Below, in pieces: positions 1-8,036 of a stretch of DNA of 64,000 nucleotides. Source of the DNA: Pseudomonas sp. ACM7 (GTDB taxonomy: Bacteria; Pseudomonadota; Gammaproteobacteria; Pseudomonadales; Pseudomonadaceae). The stretch covers positions 4,522,175 through 4,586,174 of the forward strand of contig NZ_CP024866.1 in assembly GCF_004136015.1 (NCBI RefSeq). Reading direction: 5' to 3'. The notes under the pieces were generated by a model. That model searched no databases and was not told where the DNA came from. It saw only the letters and a program-made list of their open reading frames with translations. Both the position numbers and the translations under genes were made by a program. Numbering within the stretch: the first letter of the stretch is position 1; every line of letters begins with the position of its first letter.

Positions 1-405
1 CGTCATTACCGATAACGGCGCTCTGCCGCAGACGGTCGATGTCAAGCCCGATGGGAGCTGGACCTCGACCCGCACCGGGCTGAGCCGGACCGCGCACAGC
101 TTCGTCGCGAAATCGGAATCGCTGGCGTCGGCGGCCTGGGTTGTAAATGTGGTGGCAGAGGTGCAGCCGACCATCGACAAGGTCACCGACTCGCAGTTGC
201 GGGATATCGCCAACCGCGGCACGACCGTCGACACGACGGTGATCCTGACGGGCAAGGCGACACCGAACCTGAAGGTCGTCATTACCGATAACGGCGCTCT
301 GCCGCAGACGGTCGATGTCAAGCCCGATGGGAGCTGGACCTCGACCCGCACCGGGCTGAGCCGGGCAGGGCACAGCTTCGTCGCGAAATCGGAGTCGCTA
401 TCATC
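1..405 (+). repeat. Tandem 276-bp repeat coding Ig-like modules
   Basis: Bases 1-88 are identical to 277-364, an exact offset of 276 bp (92 codons), and similarity continues to about 405 and 129 respectively. The repeat is in frame with the Ig-like gene, so copy-number changes would add or remove whole modules. Confidence 0.9.
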
Positions 406-1171
406 GGCGGCATGGACCTTGACCGTGGTGGCATTGGTCACACCGAGTGTTGCCGTCAGGGACCCGCAGGGGAATTCTATTGCCAACGGCGGCACGACCA
501 CGGCAACCACCGTGTATGTCGGCGGCAATGCGTCTATCAATACCACTGTCGAGGTTCGTGATAATGGTAGTCCGAAGCAGAACGCATCGGTCAACAGTAT
601 CGGTGGATGGGGGGAGATCAGTCTGTCGGTGGGGGTTGGTTTTCATAGCATTACGGCCAGAGGGCTTTATGGTAATAACCCGGTATCTCCGGCCCGGACC
701 TTTACCGTAGTGGTTGATACCTGGCGGGACTCCATTACTGACTTCAGCAATGGGACCGCAGGTAACTGGCAAATAGGCCCTGCAGGTTTTCAAGGGCGTA
801 TTACGGGGGGGGTGTTTCATAACGATACGACAGCTCATACAGGGCATGCCGGAGTGTTGTTCAGTCAAACATTTAACTTCATGGCAGGACGAACCTACTC
901 ATTCAGCTATAGCGTTCGAAACTTTAGTCCGCTCGTAAACAATATACCGCCGATTTTTTCAGTCAGCACCGCCTCGAACCAACAGATACTTCCTGTCTAT
1001 AGCGTCCCCAGGACAGGGCAATGGTATCAACAGAGTGCCAACTTCTCCGTTACCCAGACTGGAAATCAGCTAGTGCGCATAATGAGTCACCAGGACAGGG
1101 GCGGTGGCGGTGGCAGTGACGGAGGGAATGACTATCAGATAGATAACATCATAGTGAGAAGACTTTCCTGA
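2..1171 (+). CDS. Ig-like repeat surface/secreted protein, C-terminal part (5' end outside window)
   Basis: The reading frame is open from the left edge, so the first ATG/GTG inside the window (149) is probably not the start. The visible 389 residues hold at least three Ig-like beta-sandwich modules of about 92 residues. Each ends in an A.SFVAKSESL-type strand followed by (V/A)VVA, as in bacterial Ig-like adhesins. A different C-terminal domain of about 145 residues follows (DSITDFSNGTAGNW onward), rich in aromatics and Asn, with a Gly run near the end; it resembles jelly-roll carbohydrate-binding domains, by inference only. No sortase motif or autotransporter barrel is visible. The last 450 bases look less GC-rich than the flagellar genes, which suggests an acquired gene inserted before flhA. 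Substrate and export route are unknown. Confidence 0.75.
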   Translation, partial: VITDNGALPQTVDVKPDGSWTSTRTGLSRTAHSFVAKSESLASAAWVVNVVAEVQPTIDKVTDSQLRDIANRGTTVDTTVILTGKATPNLKVVITDNGALPQTVDVKPDGSWTSTRTGLSRAGHSFVAKSESLSSAAWTLTVVALVTPSVAVRDPQGNSIANGGTTTATTVYVGGNASINTTVEVRDNGSPKQNASVNSIGGWGEISLSVGVGFHSITARGLYGNNPVSPARTFTVVVDTWRDSITDFSNGTAGNWQIGPAGFQGRITGGVFHNDTTAHTGHAGVLFSQTFNFMAGRTYSFSYSVRNFSPLVNNIPPIFSVSTASNQQILPVYSVPRTGQWYQQSANFSVTQTGNQLVRIMSHQDRGGGGGSDGGNDYQIDNIIVRRLS

Positions 1172-1202
1172 AGCTTAAAAAGTAAATGAGCAGAAAAGGT
1201 GA

Positions 1203-1234
1203 AGGTTTATTTTTCCGACATGAAAAATAAACCT
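1203..1234 (+). terminator. Hairpin after the Ig-like gene, probable terminator
   Basis: Perfect inverted repeat AGGTTTATTTTTC (1203-1215) / GAAAAATAAACCT (1222-1234) with a 6-base loop, 32 bases after the stop codon. It lacks a long T-run downstream on the + strand, so termination strength is uncertain. The rest of 1172-1487 holds no gene that I can support. Confidence 0.5.
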
Positions 1235-1408
1235 GCACCCTTGATTCCAGAGCCATGGAAATGTCCGGTGAATTTTCAGGGTTGCCGGTCGGAAGTGCCG
1301 CGACTGTCAGTCCGAGGCTAATCCAGGTGATAGCGGACTTGGTCGCTATGGCGCCAGTCCAGACTACACAGAATCCATAAACCCCTCTATTCCCCGCCCC
1401 CGCAAAAG

Positions 1409-1425
1409 TTGGAAGGCTTCTTGCA
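1409..1425 (+). promoter_or_regulatory. Sigma-54 (RpoN) promoter of flhA
   Basis: TTGGAAGGCTTCTTGCA carries the -24 GG and -12 GC doublets separated by exactly 10 bases, and the TTGCA -12 element is canonical. It lies 63 bases before the flhA start. In pseudomonads flhA belongs to the RpoN/FleQ-dependent class of flagellar genes, which fits. Confidence 0.7.
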
Positions 1426-1487
1426 GTACCCGCTCTGCGCCTGCTTCAGGCGTCAAAAAGTTTGCTTTAAAGGAACGGGGAAAACCG

Positions 1488-3617
1488 GTGGATCGCTCTC
1501 AGTTATTCAACAGTGCTCGCACAAACGTTGCCGACTTAAGTCGAGGCAATCTGGGTGTGCCGTTGTTGCTGCTGGTCATGCTGGCGATGATGATGTTGCC
1601 GGTGCCGCCGTTCCTGCTGGACGTGTTCTTCACCTTCAACATCGCGTTGTCGATTGTCGTCTTGCTGGTCTGTGTTTACGCGTTGCGGCCGCTGGATTTC
1701 GCGGTGTTCCCGACCATTCTGCTGGTGGCGACCCTGTTGCGACTGGCGCTGAACGTGGCCTCCACGCGAGTGGTGATGCTCCACGGTCAGGACGGCCATG
1801 CCGCCGCCGGTAAGGTGATCCAGGCCTTCGGTGAGGTGGTGATCGGCGGCAACTACGTGGTCGGTATCGTTGTGTTCGCGATTTTGATGATCATCAACTT
1901 CGTCGTGGTGACCAAGGGCGCCGGGCGGATTTCCGAGGTGAGCGCGCGTTTCACCCTTGATGCGATGCCCGGTAAACAAATGGCCATCGACGCCGATTTG
2001 AACGCCGGTCTGATCGATCAGAACCAGGCCAAGCTGCGCCGGATGGAAGTGGCACAGGAAGCCGAGTTCTACGGTTCCATGGACGGTGCCAGCAAGTTCG
2101 TTCGCGGTGACGCCATTGCCGGCCTGCTGATTCTGTTCATCAACCTGATCGGCGGCATGGCGGTCGGTATCTTCCAGCATGGCATGAGCTTCGGCGACGC
2201 CGGCAAGGTTTACGCGCTGTTGACCATCGGTGACGGTTTGGTGGCGCAATTGCCATCACTGCTTTTATCTACAGCAGCAGCGATCATGGTGACCCGTGCT
2301 TCCGGTTCGGAAGACATGGGCAAGCAGATCAATCGCCAGATGTTCGCCTCGCCCAAAGCGTTGGCCGTGGCGGCGGGTTTGATGGCGGTGATGGGCCTCG
2401 TGCCGGGCATGCCGCACTTTTCCTTTCTCAGCATGGCAGCCCTGGCGGCCGGCGGCGCGTACCTGTTCTGGAAGAAGCAGAACGTGGTCAAGGTTCAGGC
2501 ATTGCAAGAGGTCAAGCGTCAGCAGGAGCTGTTGCCATCGCCGGCCCGCGCTCAGGAAACCAAGGAGCTTGGCTGGGATGACGTCACTCCGATCGACATG
2601 ATCGGCCTGGAAGTCGGCTACCGGCTGATTCCGCTGGTGGATCGCAATCAGGGTGGTCAGTTGCTGGCGCGGATCAAAGGTGTGCGCAAGAAGTTGTCCC
2701 AGGACCTGGGCTTCCTGATGCCGACCGTGCATATCCGTGACAACCTCGACCTGGCGCCGAGTGCCTATCGCCTGACCCTGATGGGGGTGATCCTCGCTGA
2801 GGCGGAGATTTACCCGGACCGCGAACTGGCGATCAACCCGGGGCAGGTCTACGGTACGCTCAATGGCATTACCGCCAAAGATCCGGCTTTCGGTCTGGAG
2901 GCGGTCTGGATCGAAATCAGCCAGCGTGCCCAGGCACAATCCCTCGGTTACACCGTGGTCGATGCCAGTACGGTAGTGGCAACCCACTTGAACCAGATTT
3001 TGTACAAGCACTCGAGCGAGTTGATCGGTCACGAAGAAGTGCAGCAACTCATGCAATTGTTGGCCAAAAGCTCACCAAAACTGGCCGAAGAGCTGGTGCC
3101 TGGTGTGGTGTCTCTGTCTCAGTTGCTCAAAGTATTGCAGGCATTGCTAGCCGAACAGGTGCCAGTACGGGACATTCGCAGCATTGCCGAAGCCATCGCA
3201 AACAATGCCAGCAAGAGTCAAGATACTGCCGCGCTGGTGGCCGCGGTGCGCGTCGGCGTATCCCGCGCAATCGTCCAAAGCATTGTAGGGACTGACTCCG
3301 AGCTACCAGTGATCACCCTGGAGCCAAGGTTGGAACAAATATTGCTCAATAGTCTTCAGAAGGCAGGACAAGGCTCGGAAGAGGGTGTTCTGCTGGAGCC
3401 AAGCATGGCTGAGAAACTGCAACGCTCGTTGATCGATGCGGCGCAGCGTCAGGAAATGCAAGGTCAACCGGTGATTCTGTTGGTAGCCGGTCCGGTTCGC
3501 GCGATGCTGTCGCGATTCGGCCGATTGGCAGTCCCGGGTTTGCATGTGTTGGCTTACCAGGAAATTCCTGACAACAAGCAAGTGACCATCGTTGCGACAG
3601 TAGGGCCCAACGGCTGA
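1488..3617 (+). CDS. flhA: Flagellar biosynthesis protein FlhA
   Basis: Central component of the flagellar type III export gate; it unfolds and selects substrates at the inner membrane. The 709-residue length is typical. The N-terminal third is hydrophobic with about eight membrane segments (from LGVPLLLLVMLAMMMLP). The FHIPEP family signature region (RFTLDAMPGKQMAIDADLNA) lies at about residues 150-170, and the C-terminal half is the soluble FlhA-C domain that binds chaperone-substrate complexes. GTG start chosen because AGGAACGGGG lies just upstream; an earlier start would need the unrelated frame. First gene of the flhA-flhF-fleN-fliA run, 11 bases before flhF, and preceded by a sigma-54 site. 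Confidence 0.97.
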   Translation: MDRSQLFNSARTNVADLSRGNLGVPLLLLVMLAMMMLPVPPFLLDVFFTFNIALSIVVLLVCVYALRPLDFAVFPTILLVATLLRLALNVASTRVVMLHGQDGHAAAGKVIQAFGEVVIGGNYVVGIVVFAILMIINFVVVTKGAGRISEVSARFTLDAMPGKQMAIDADLNAGLIDQNQAKLRRMEVAQEAEFYGSMDGASKFVRGDAIAGLLILFINLIGGMAVGIFQHGMSFGDAGKVYALLTIGDGLVAQLPSLLLSTAAAIMVTRASGSEDMGKQINRQMFASPKALAVAAGLMAVMGLVPGMPHFSFLSMAALAAGGAYLFWKKQNVVKVQALQEVKRQQELLPSPARAQETKELGWDDVTPIDMIGLEVGYRLIPLVDRNQGGQLLARIKGVRKKLSQDLGFLMPTVHIRDNLDLAPSAYRLTLMGVILAEAEIYPDRELAINPGQVYGTLNGITAKDPAFGLEAVWIEISQRAQAQSLGYTVVDASTVVATHLNQILYKHSSELIGHEEVQQLMQLLAKSSPKLAEELVPGVVSLSQLLKVLQALLAEQVPVRDIRSIAEAIANNASKSQDTAALVAAVRVGVSRAIVQSIVGTDSELPVITLEPRLEQILLNSLQKAGQGSEEGVLLEPSMAEKLQRSLIDAAQRQEMQGQPVILLVAGPVRAMLSRFGRLAVPGLHVLAYQEIPDNKQVTIVATVGPNG

Positions 3618-3628
3618 GGTAGTGGTTT

Positions 3629-4957
3629 ATGCAAGTTAAGCGTTTTTTCGCCGCCGATATGCGTCAGGCCATGAAGCTGGTTCGTGATGAGCTGGGCGCT
3701 GATGCCGCTATCATTGGCAACCGCCGGATCGCCGGTGGGGTCGAGCTGACGGCTGCCCTGGATTACAAGTTGTCGGCGCTGGCTCCGCGCGTTCCGAACA
3801 TGGAACTCGAAGACGAGCTGCGCAAGACCCAGTCGCGGATCGTCACCGCCCAGGCCGAACTGAGCCTGCGCAGCGATGGCGAGAGCGATAAGTCCACCAA
3901 TCGCCAGTTGTTCGCCGGCCTGCCACTGACCGCCGCCGAGCCGCTGATCGAGCCGACCTACACCGAACCCCGTCGTCCAGTACCGGCTGCGGCACCTGCC
4001 TCCGGTGGCGTCGACCCACGGGCGTTCGACTCGATGCGTTTCGAACTCAACAGCCTGCGCGAACTGATGGAAGTGCAACTCGGCTCCCTGGCCTGGAATC
4101 AGCTGCAAGGCAGCCGTCCGGCCCAGGCCAATCTTTGGCGTCGCCTGCAACGCATTGGCCTGTCCGGCCCGTTGTCGCGCGATTTGCTGGCGCTGATTAC
4201 CGATATTGAAGAACCTCGTCAGGCCTGGCGCATGTTGCTGGCACACCTGGCGCGGATGATCGTCACACCGGAAGTCGAGCCTCTGGAAGAGGGCGGCGTG
4301 ATTGCCATGGTCGGCCCTGCCGGCATGGGCAAGACCACCACCCTGGCCAAACTCGCGGCCCGTTACGTGCTCAAGTACGGCGCGCAGAATATCGCGCTGG
4401 TCAGCATGGACAGCTACCGTATTGGTGCTCAGGAACAACTCAAGACGTTGGGCCGGATCCTCAATGTGTCGGTGACGCATGTCGATCCGGGCCAATCGCT
4501 GGTGCAGGCTCTGGAGCCTTTGCTGCGCAAACGCGTGGTGCTGATCGATACCGCGGGCCTACAGGCCAGCGATCCGGCACTGCGCATGCAGCTCGAAAGC
4601 CTGGCCGGTCGTGGCATCAAATCGAAAAATTATCTGGTCCTGGCAACCACCAGCCAGAAACAGGTTCTAACGGCCGCTTATCACAGTTACAAGCGTTGTG
4701 GGCTCGCTGGCTGCATCCTGACTAAACTGGATGAAACGGCAAGTCTGGGCGAGGTGTTGAGCCTGGCCATCAGTCATGAATTGCCGGTGGCTTACCTCAC
4801 CGATGGCCCGCGGATTCCGGATGATTTGCATCTACCGCGTCGTCATCAGTTGGTCAGTCGCGCCGTCAGCGTGCAAATGCAAGAAGAACCCAGCGAAGAA
4901 GCCATGGCTGACATGTTCGCTGATATTTACCACAGCCCGACCAAGCAGGTCGGCTGA
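3629..4957 (+). CDS. flhF: Flagellar biosynthesis GTPase FlhF
   Basis: SRP-type GTPase that fixes the position of the polar flagellum and recruits early basal-body parts. The N-terminal B domain (MQVKRFFAADMRQAMKLVRD) is followed by a variable Pro-rich linker, an N domain and the G domain with P-loop GPAGMGKTTT near residues 229-238. The DTAGLQ box and the TKLDE motif follow. Length 442 aa, usual for Pseudomonas. Sits between flhA and fleN, its functional antagonist that limits flagellar number. Translation is probably coupled to flhA (11-base gap). Confidence 0.97.
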   Translation: MQVKRFFAADMRQAMKLVRDELGADAAIIGNRRIAGGVELTAALDYKLSALAPRVPNMELEDELRKTQSRIVTAQAELSLRSDGESDKSTNRQLFAGLPLTAAEPLIEPTYTEPRRPVPAAAPASGGVDPRAFDSMRFELNSLRELMEVQLGSLAWNQLQGSRPAQANLWRRLQRIGLSGPLSRDLLALITDIEEPRQAWRMLLAHLARMIVTPEVEPLEEGGVIAMVGPAGMGKTTTLAKLAARYVLKYGAQNIALVSMDSYRIGAQEQLKTLGRILNVSVTHVDPGQSLVQALEPLLRKRVVLIDTAGLQASDPALRMQLESLAGRGIKSKNYLVLATTSQKQVLTAAYHSYKRCGLAGCILTKLDETASLGEVLSLAISHELPVAYLTDGPRIPDDLHLPRRHQLVSRAVSVQMQEEPSEEAMADMFADIYHSPTKQVG

Positions 4958-5073
4958 GGTATTAATGAACAGTTTTTGTACCTACATCGATGGTCTGCCA
5001 TGCATTGTTCAGTTAGTGAACGCGCAGCCAGTAATGTGGCCTCCGTCTAAGTAAGACAAGGTAAAGAAAATTC

Positions 5074-5904
5074 ATGGGCAGCATGCATCCCGTACAGGTG
5101 ATCGCGGTGACCGGCGGCAAAGGTGGCGTCGGGAAGACTAACGTGTCAGTGAACTTGTCCCTGGCTCTAGCTGAGCTCGGTCGGCGCGTCATGCTGTTGG
5201 ACGCCGATCTGGGGCTGGCGAACGTCGACGTCCTGCTGGGACTGACACCCAAACGTACTTTGGCCGACGTGATCGAAGGCCGCTGCGAGCTGCGCGACGT
5301 ACTGTTGCAGGGCCCTGGCGGCATTCGCATCGTCCCGGCCGCGTCCGGCACACAGAGCATGGTTCATTTAAGCCCGGCCCAACACGCCGGCCTGATCCAG
5401 GCGTTCAGCGATATCGGCGACAACCTCGACGTGCTGGTGATCGACACCGCTGCGGGCATTGGTGACTCGGTCGTCAGTTTCGTCCGCGCAGCGCAAGAAG
5501 TCTTGCTGGTGGTCTGCGACGAACCGACCTCGATCACCGATGCCTACGCACTGATCAAACTGCTGAACCGCGATTACGGCATGAACCGCTTCCGCGTCCT
5601 GGCCAACATGGCCCAAAGTCCGCAGGAAGGGCGCAACCTGTTCGCCAAGTTGACCAAGGTCACGGATCGCTTCCTTGACGTCGCCTTACAATACGTCGGC
5701 GCGGTGCCTTACGACGAAAGCGTGCGTAAGGCCGTGCAGAAGCAGCGCGCCGTCTATGAAGCCTTCCCGCGTTCCAAGTGCTCACTGGCGTTCAAGGCCA
5801 TTGCACAGAAGGTCGATACCTGGCCGCTACCTGCCAACCCGCGTGGGCACCTGGAGTTTTTCGTCGAGCGCCTCGTGCAACAAACGGCAGGACCCGTCCT
5901 ATGA
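5074..5904 (+). CDS. fleN: Flagellar number regulator FleN (FlhG), MinD-like ATPase
   Basis: ParA/MinD-family ATPase that limits flagella to the right number by inhibiting FleQ and acting on FlhF. The deviant Walker A motif GGKGGVGKTNVS has its signature Lys at residue 16 and the P-loop Lys at 21. The switch region is VLVIDTAAGIGDSVVSF. 276 aa, family-typical. The gap to flhF (116 bp) is the largest in this block. The stop overlaps the fliA start as ATGA, so the two are translationally coupled. Confidence 0.96.
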   Translation: MGSMHPVQVIAVTGGKGGVGKTNVSVNLSLALAELGRRVMLLDADLGLANVDVLLGLTPKRTLADVIEGRCELRDVLLQGPGGIRIVPAASGTQSMVHLSPAQHAGLIQAFSDIGDNLDVLVIDTAAGIGDSVVSFVRAAQEVLLVVCDEPTSITDAYALIKLLNRDYGMNRFRVLANMAQSPQEGRNLFAKLTKVTDRFLDVALQYVGAVPYDESVRKAVQKQRAVYEAFPRSKCSLAFKAIAQKVDTWPLPANPRGHLEFFVERLVQQTAGPVL

Positions 5905-6641
5905 CAGCCAGTGGCTACAACCTCTACAAGAAGTCGGCACGTGACGCGCAGTACGAGCTGATCGAGCGTTACGCGCCACTGGTTAAACGCATTGCCTACC
6001 ACTTGCTGGCGCGTCTGCCAGCCAGTGTCCAGGTTGAAGATCTGATCCAGGCCGGGATGATCGGCTTGCTTGAAGTGTCGACCAAATACGACGCCAGCAA
6101 AGGCGCGAGTTTCGAGACGTACGCGGGCATACGAATCCGTGGCGCGATGCTCGATGAAGTACGCAAGGGGGACTGGGCGCCGCGTTCGGTCCACCGCAAT
6201 ACCCGCATGGTCAGCGACGCAATTCGCTCTATTGAAGCTAAAACCGGCCGTGACGCTAAAGATCACGAGGTTGCGGCCGAACTCCAATTGAGTCTCGACG
6301 ATTATTACGGGATTTTGAACGACACCCTGGGCAGCCGCTTATTCAGTTTCGACGATCTGTTGCAGGACGGCGAACACGAAGGGCTGCACGAGGATGGCGC
6401 GAGTGCTCATCTCGAGCCGTCACGCGATCTGGAAGATGAACGCTTCCAGGCGGCGCTGGCGGACGCGATTGCCAATTTGCCGGAGCGTGAGCGACTGGTG
6501 TTGGCGCTGTACTACGACGAAGAGTTGAATCTCAAGGAAATCGGTGAGGTCCTGGGGGTCAGCGAATCTCGGGTCAGCCAGTTACACAGCCAGTGCGCGG
6601 CCCGTTTGCGGGGGCGTTTGGGGGAGTGGCGAGCGCGCTGA
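5901..6641 (+). CDS. fliA: RNA polymerase sigma factor FliA (sigma-28)
   Basis: Flagellar sigma factor for late genes such as flagellin and chemotaxis genes. Region 2 (YAPLVKRIAYHLLARLP ... VEDLIQAGMIGLLE) and region 4 with helix-turn-helix LKEIGEVLGVSESRVSQLHSQ are clear. Length 246 aa, as expected. The ATG at 5901 was chosen over a longer in-frame frame that would start inside fleN, because MTASGYNLYKKSARD is the conserved N-terminus and it overlaps the fleN stop by four bases. Activity is normally held by the anti-sigma factor FlgM, which is not in this window. Confidence 0.97.
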   Translation: MTASGYNLYKKSARDAQYELIERYAPLVKRIAYHLLARLPASVQVEDLIQAGMIGLLEVSTKYDASKGASFETYAGIRIRGAMLDEVRKGDWAPRSVHRNTRMVSDAIRSIEAKTGRDAKDHEVAAELQLSLDDYYGILNDTLGSRLFSFDDLLQDGEHEGLHEDGASAHLEPSRDLEDERFQAALADAIANLPERERLVLALYYDEELNLKEIGEVLGVSESRVSQLHSQCAARLRGRLGEWRAR

Positions 6642-6643
6642 AG

Positions 6644-6661
6644 GCAGTGTGGGGACACTGC
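6644..6661 (+). other. Small hairpin after fliA
   Basis: GCAGTGT/ACACTGC with a GGGG loop, directly after the fliA stop. No T-run follows, so it is more likely a processing or pause site than a strong terminator. The rest of 6662-6796 shows no clear sigma-28 or sigma-54 box. Confidence 0.35.
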
Positions 6662-6796
6662 GAACGCGGCGGGTGGGGTGTTGAACCTTACCGGTCCCGA
6701 TCTGTTGTGCTCCAGACAGTCATTGAGTGCTTTGCCGGATTGATTGAAATGGCGCGTCCAGGTGCTGGGCGCGTTTAAGACTGCTTGGAGGTCGAA

Positions 6797-7180
6797 TTGG
6801 ACAAGAACATGAAAATCCTCATCGTTGATGACTTCTCAACGATGCGGCGGATCATTAAAAACCTGTTGCGTGACCTTGGGTTCACCAACACGGTCGAGGC
6901 CGACGATGGCACTACTGCCATTCCGGTTCTCAACAGCGGCAGCATCGACTTTCTGGTAACAGACTGGAACATGCCTGGCATGACCGGTATCGACCTGCTG
7001 CGCCACGTGCGTGCCGATGAAAAGCTCAAGCACCTGCCGGTGCTGATGGTGACCGCTGAAGCCAAGCGCGAGCAGATCATCGAGGCAGCCCAGGCCGGTG
7101 TTAACGGCTATGTGGTCAAGCCCTTCACGGCCCAGGCGTTAAAAGAAAAAATCGAGAAGATTTTCGAACGCATCGGTTGA
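6797..7180 (+). CDS. cheY: Chemotaxis response regulator CheY
   Basis: Single-domain receiver that carries phosphate from CheA to the flagellar switch FliM. The acid pocket (VDD), phosphoacceptor Asp in LVTDWNMPG, the Thr of LMVTAEA and the Lys of VVKPF are all present; counted from the ATG at 6809 these are D7/D8, D52, T82 and K104. Start choice is open: TTG at 6797 has GGAGG five bases upstream, whereas ATG 6809 gives the usual 123-124 residue family length. 30 bases before cheZ; first gene of the che operon. Confidence 0.95.
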   Translation: MDKNMKILIVDDFSTMRRIIKNLLRDLGFTNTVEADDGTTAIPVLNSGSIDFLVTDWNMPGMTGIDLLRHVRADEKLKHLPVLMVTAEAKREQIIEAAQAGVNGYVVKPFTAQALKEKIEKIFERIG

Positions 7181-7210
7181 TGTGCGAAGCCACTGCGCCA
7201 CGGGGGAGCT

Positions 7211-7999
7211 ATGGAGCATAACGAGTCTTCACAGGGCGATTTCGAATCGACTCTGAAAAAACACGCGGTCGAACTGGTCGAAAGCCTTGAAAAAGGCAGG
7301 TTCGGCGACGCTGTGCAACTGATCCATGAGCTCAATCAGACCCGTGACCGTGGCCTGTATCAGGAAGTGGGCAAGCTCACTCGCGAGCTGCATAGCGCAA
7401 TCGTCAATTTCCAGATTGACCCGCACATGCCGCAAGCCGAGGAAGTCTCGCAGATCACGGATGCCACCGAGCGTCTGGGTTATGTGGTCAAGCTGACCGA
7501 GGCCGCTGCCAACCGCACCATGGACCTGGTGGAAAACGCCACGCCACTGGTCAACGGCCTGAGCAACGAAGCCCAGGCCCTGAGCACCGACTGGGGACGG
7601 TTCATGCGTCGCGAAGTCGGGGCTGAAGAGTTCCGCGAGCTGGCCCGGCGAGTCGACGGTTTCCTGACACGCAGCAGCGAAGACAATCGCGTTGTGTCGA
7701 GCAACCTCAACGACATTCTGCTCGCTCAGGATTACCAGGATCTCACCGGTCAGGTGATCAAGCGTGTGACCCAATTGGTCACCGAAGTTGAAAGCAACCT
7801 GCTCAAGCTCGTGCTTATGGCCAGTCAGGTGGACCGCTTTGCGGGCATCGAACATGACCGTGAAGCGATGCTGGCAGAAAAAGATCCGCAAAAACATCTC
7901 TCTCAGGGTGAAGGTCCGCAGATTCATGCCGATAAAAGAGAAGACGTTGTGTCCGGTCAGGACGATGTGGACGATTTGCTATCCAGTCTTGGATTTTAG
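7211..7999 (+). CDS. cheZ: Protein phosphatase CheZ
   Basis: Dephosphorylates CheY-P to end the turning signal. The 262-residue, almost wholly helical protein carries the core motif LLAQDYQDLTGQVIKRV that inserts the catalytic Gln into CheY, and the C-terminal CheY-binding tail ending QDDVDDLLSSLGF. GGGGGAG precedes the ATG by a few bases. Lies between cheY and cheA, the usual order in pseudomonads. Confidence 0.96.
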   Translation: MEHNESSQGDFESTLKKHAVELVESLEKGRFGDAVQLIHELNQTRDRGLYQEVGKLTRELHSAIVNFQIDPHMPQAEEVSQITDATERLGYVVKLTEAAANRTMDLVENATPLVNGLSNEAQALSTDWGRFMRREVGAEEFRELARRVDGFLTRSSEDNRVVSSNLNDILLAQDYQDLTGQVIKRVTQLVTEVESNLLKLVLMASQVDRFAGIEHDREAMLAEKDPQKHLSQGEGPQIHADKREDVVSGQDDVDDLLSSLGF

Positions 8000-8036
8000 G
8001 TTTTTAGGTTTTTAGACCTTTAGGAGCACCCCCTTA

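Noticed and set aside
6662..6796. Sigma-28 promoter in front of cheY
   Set aside because: GCCGGATT at about 6735 resembles the -10 GCCGATAA, but no TAAAG-like -35 lies at the right distance.
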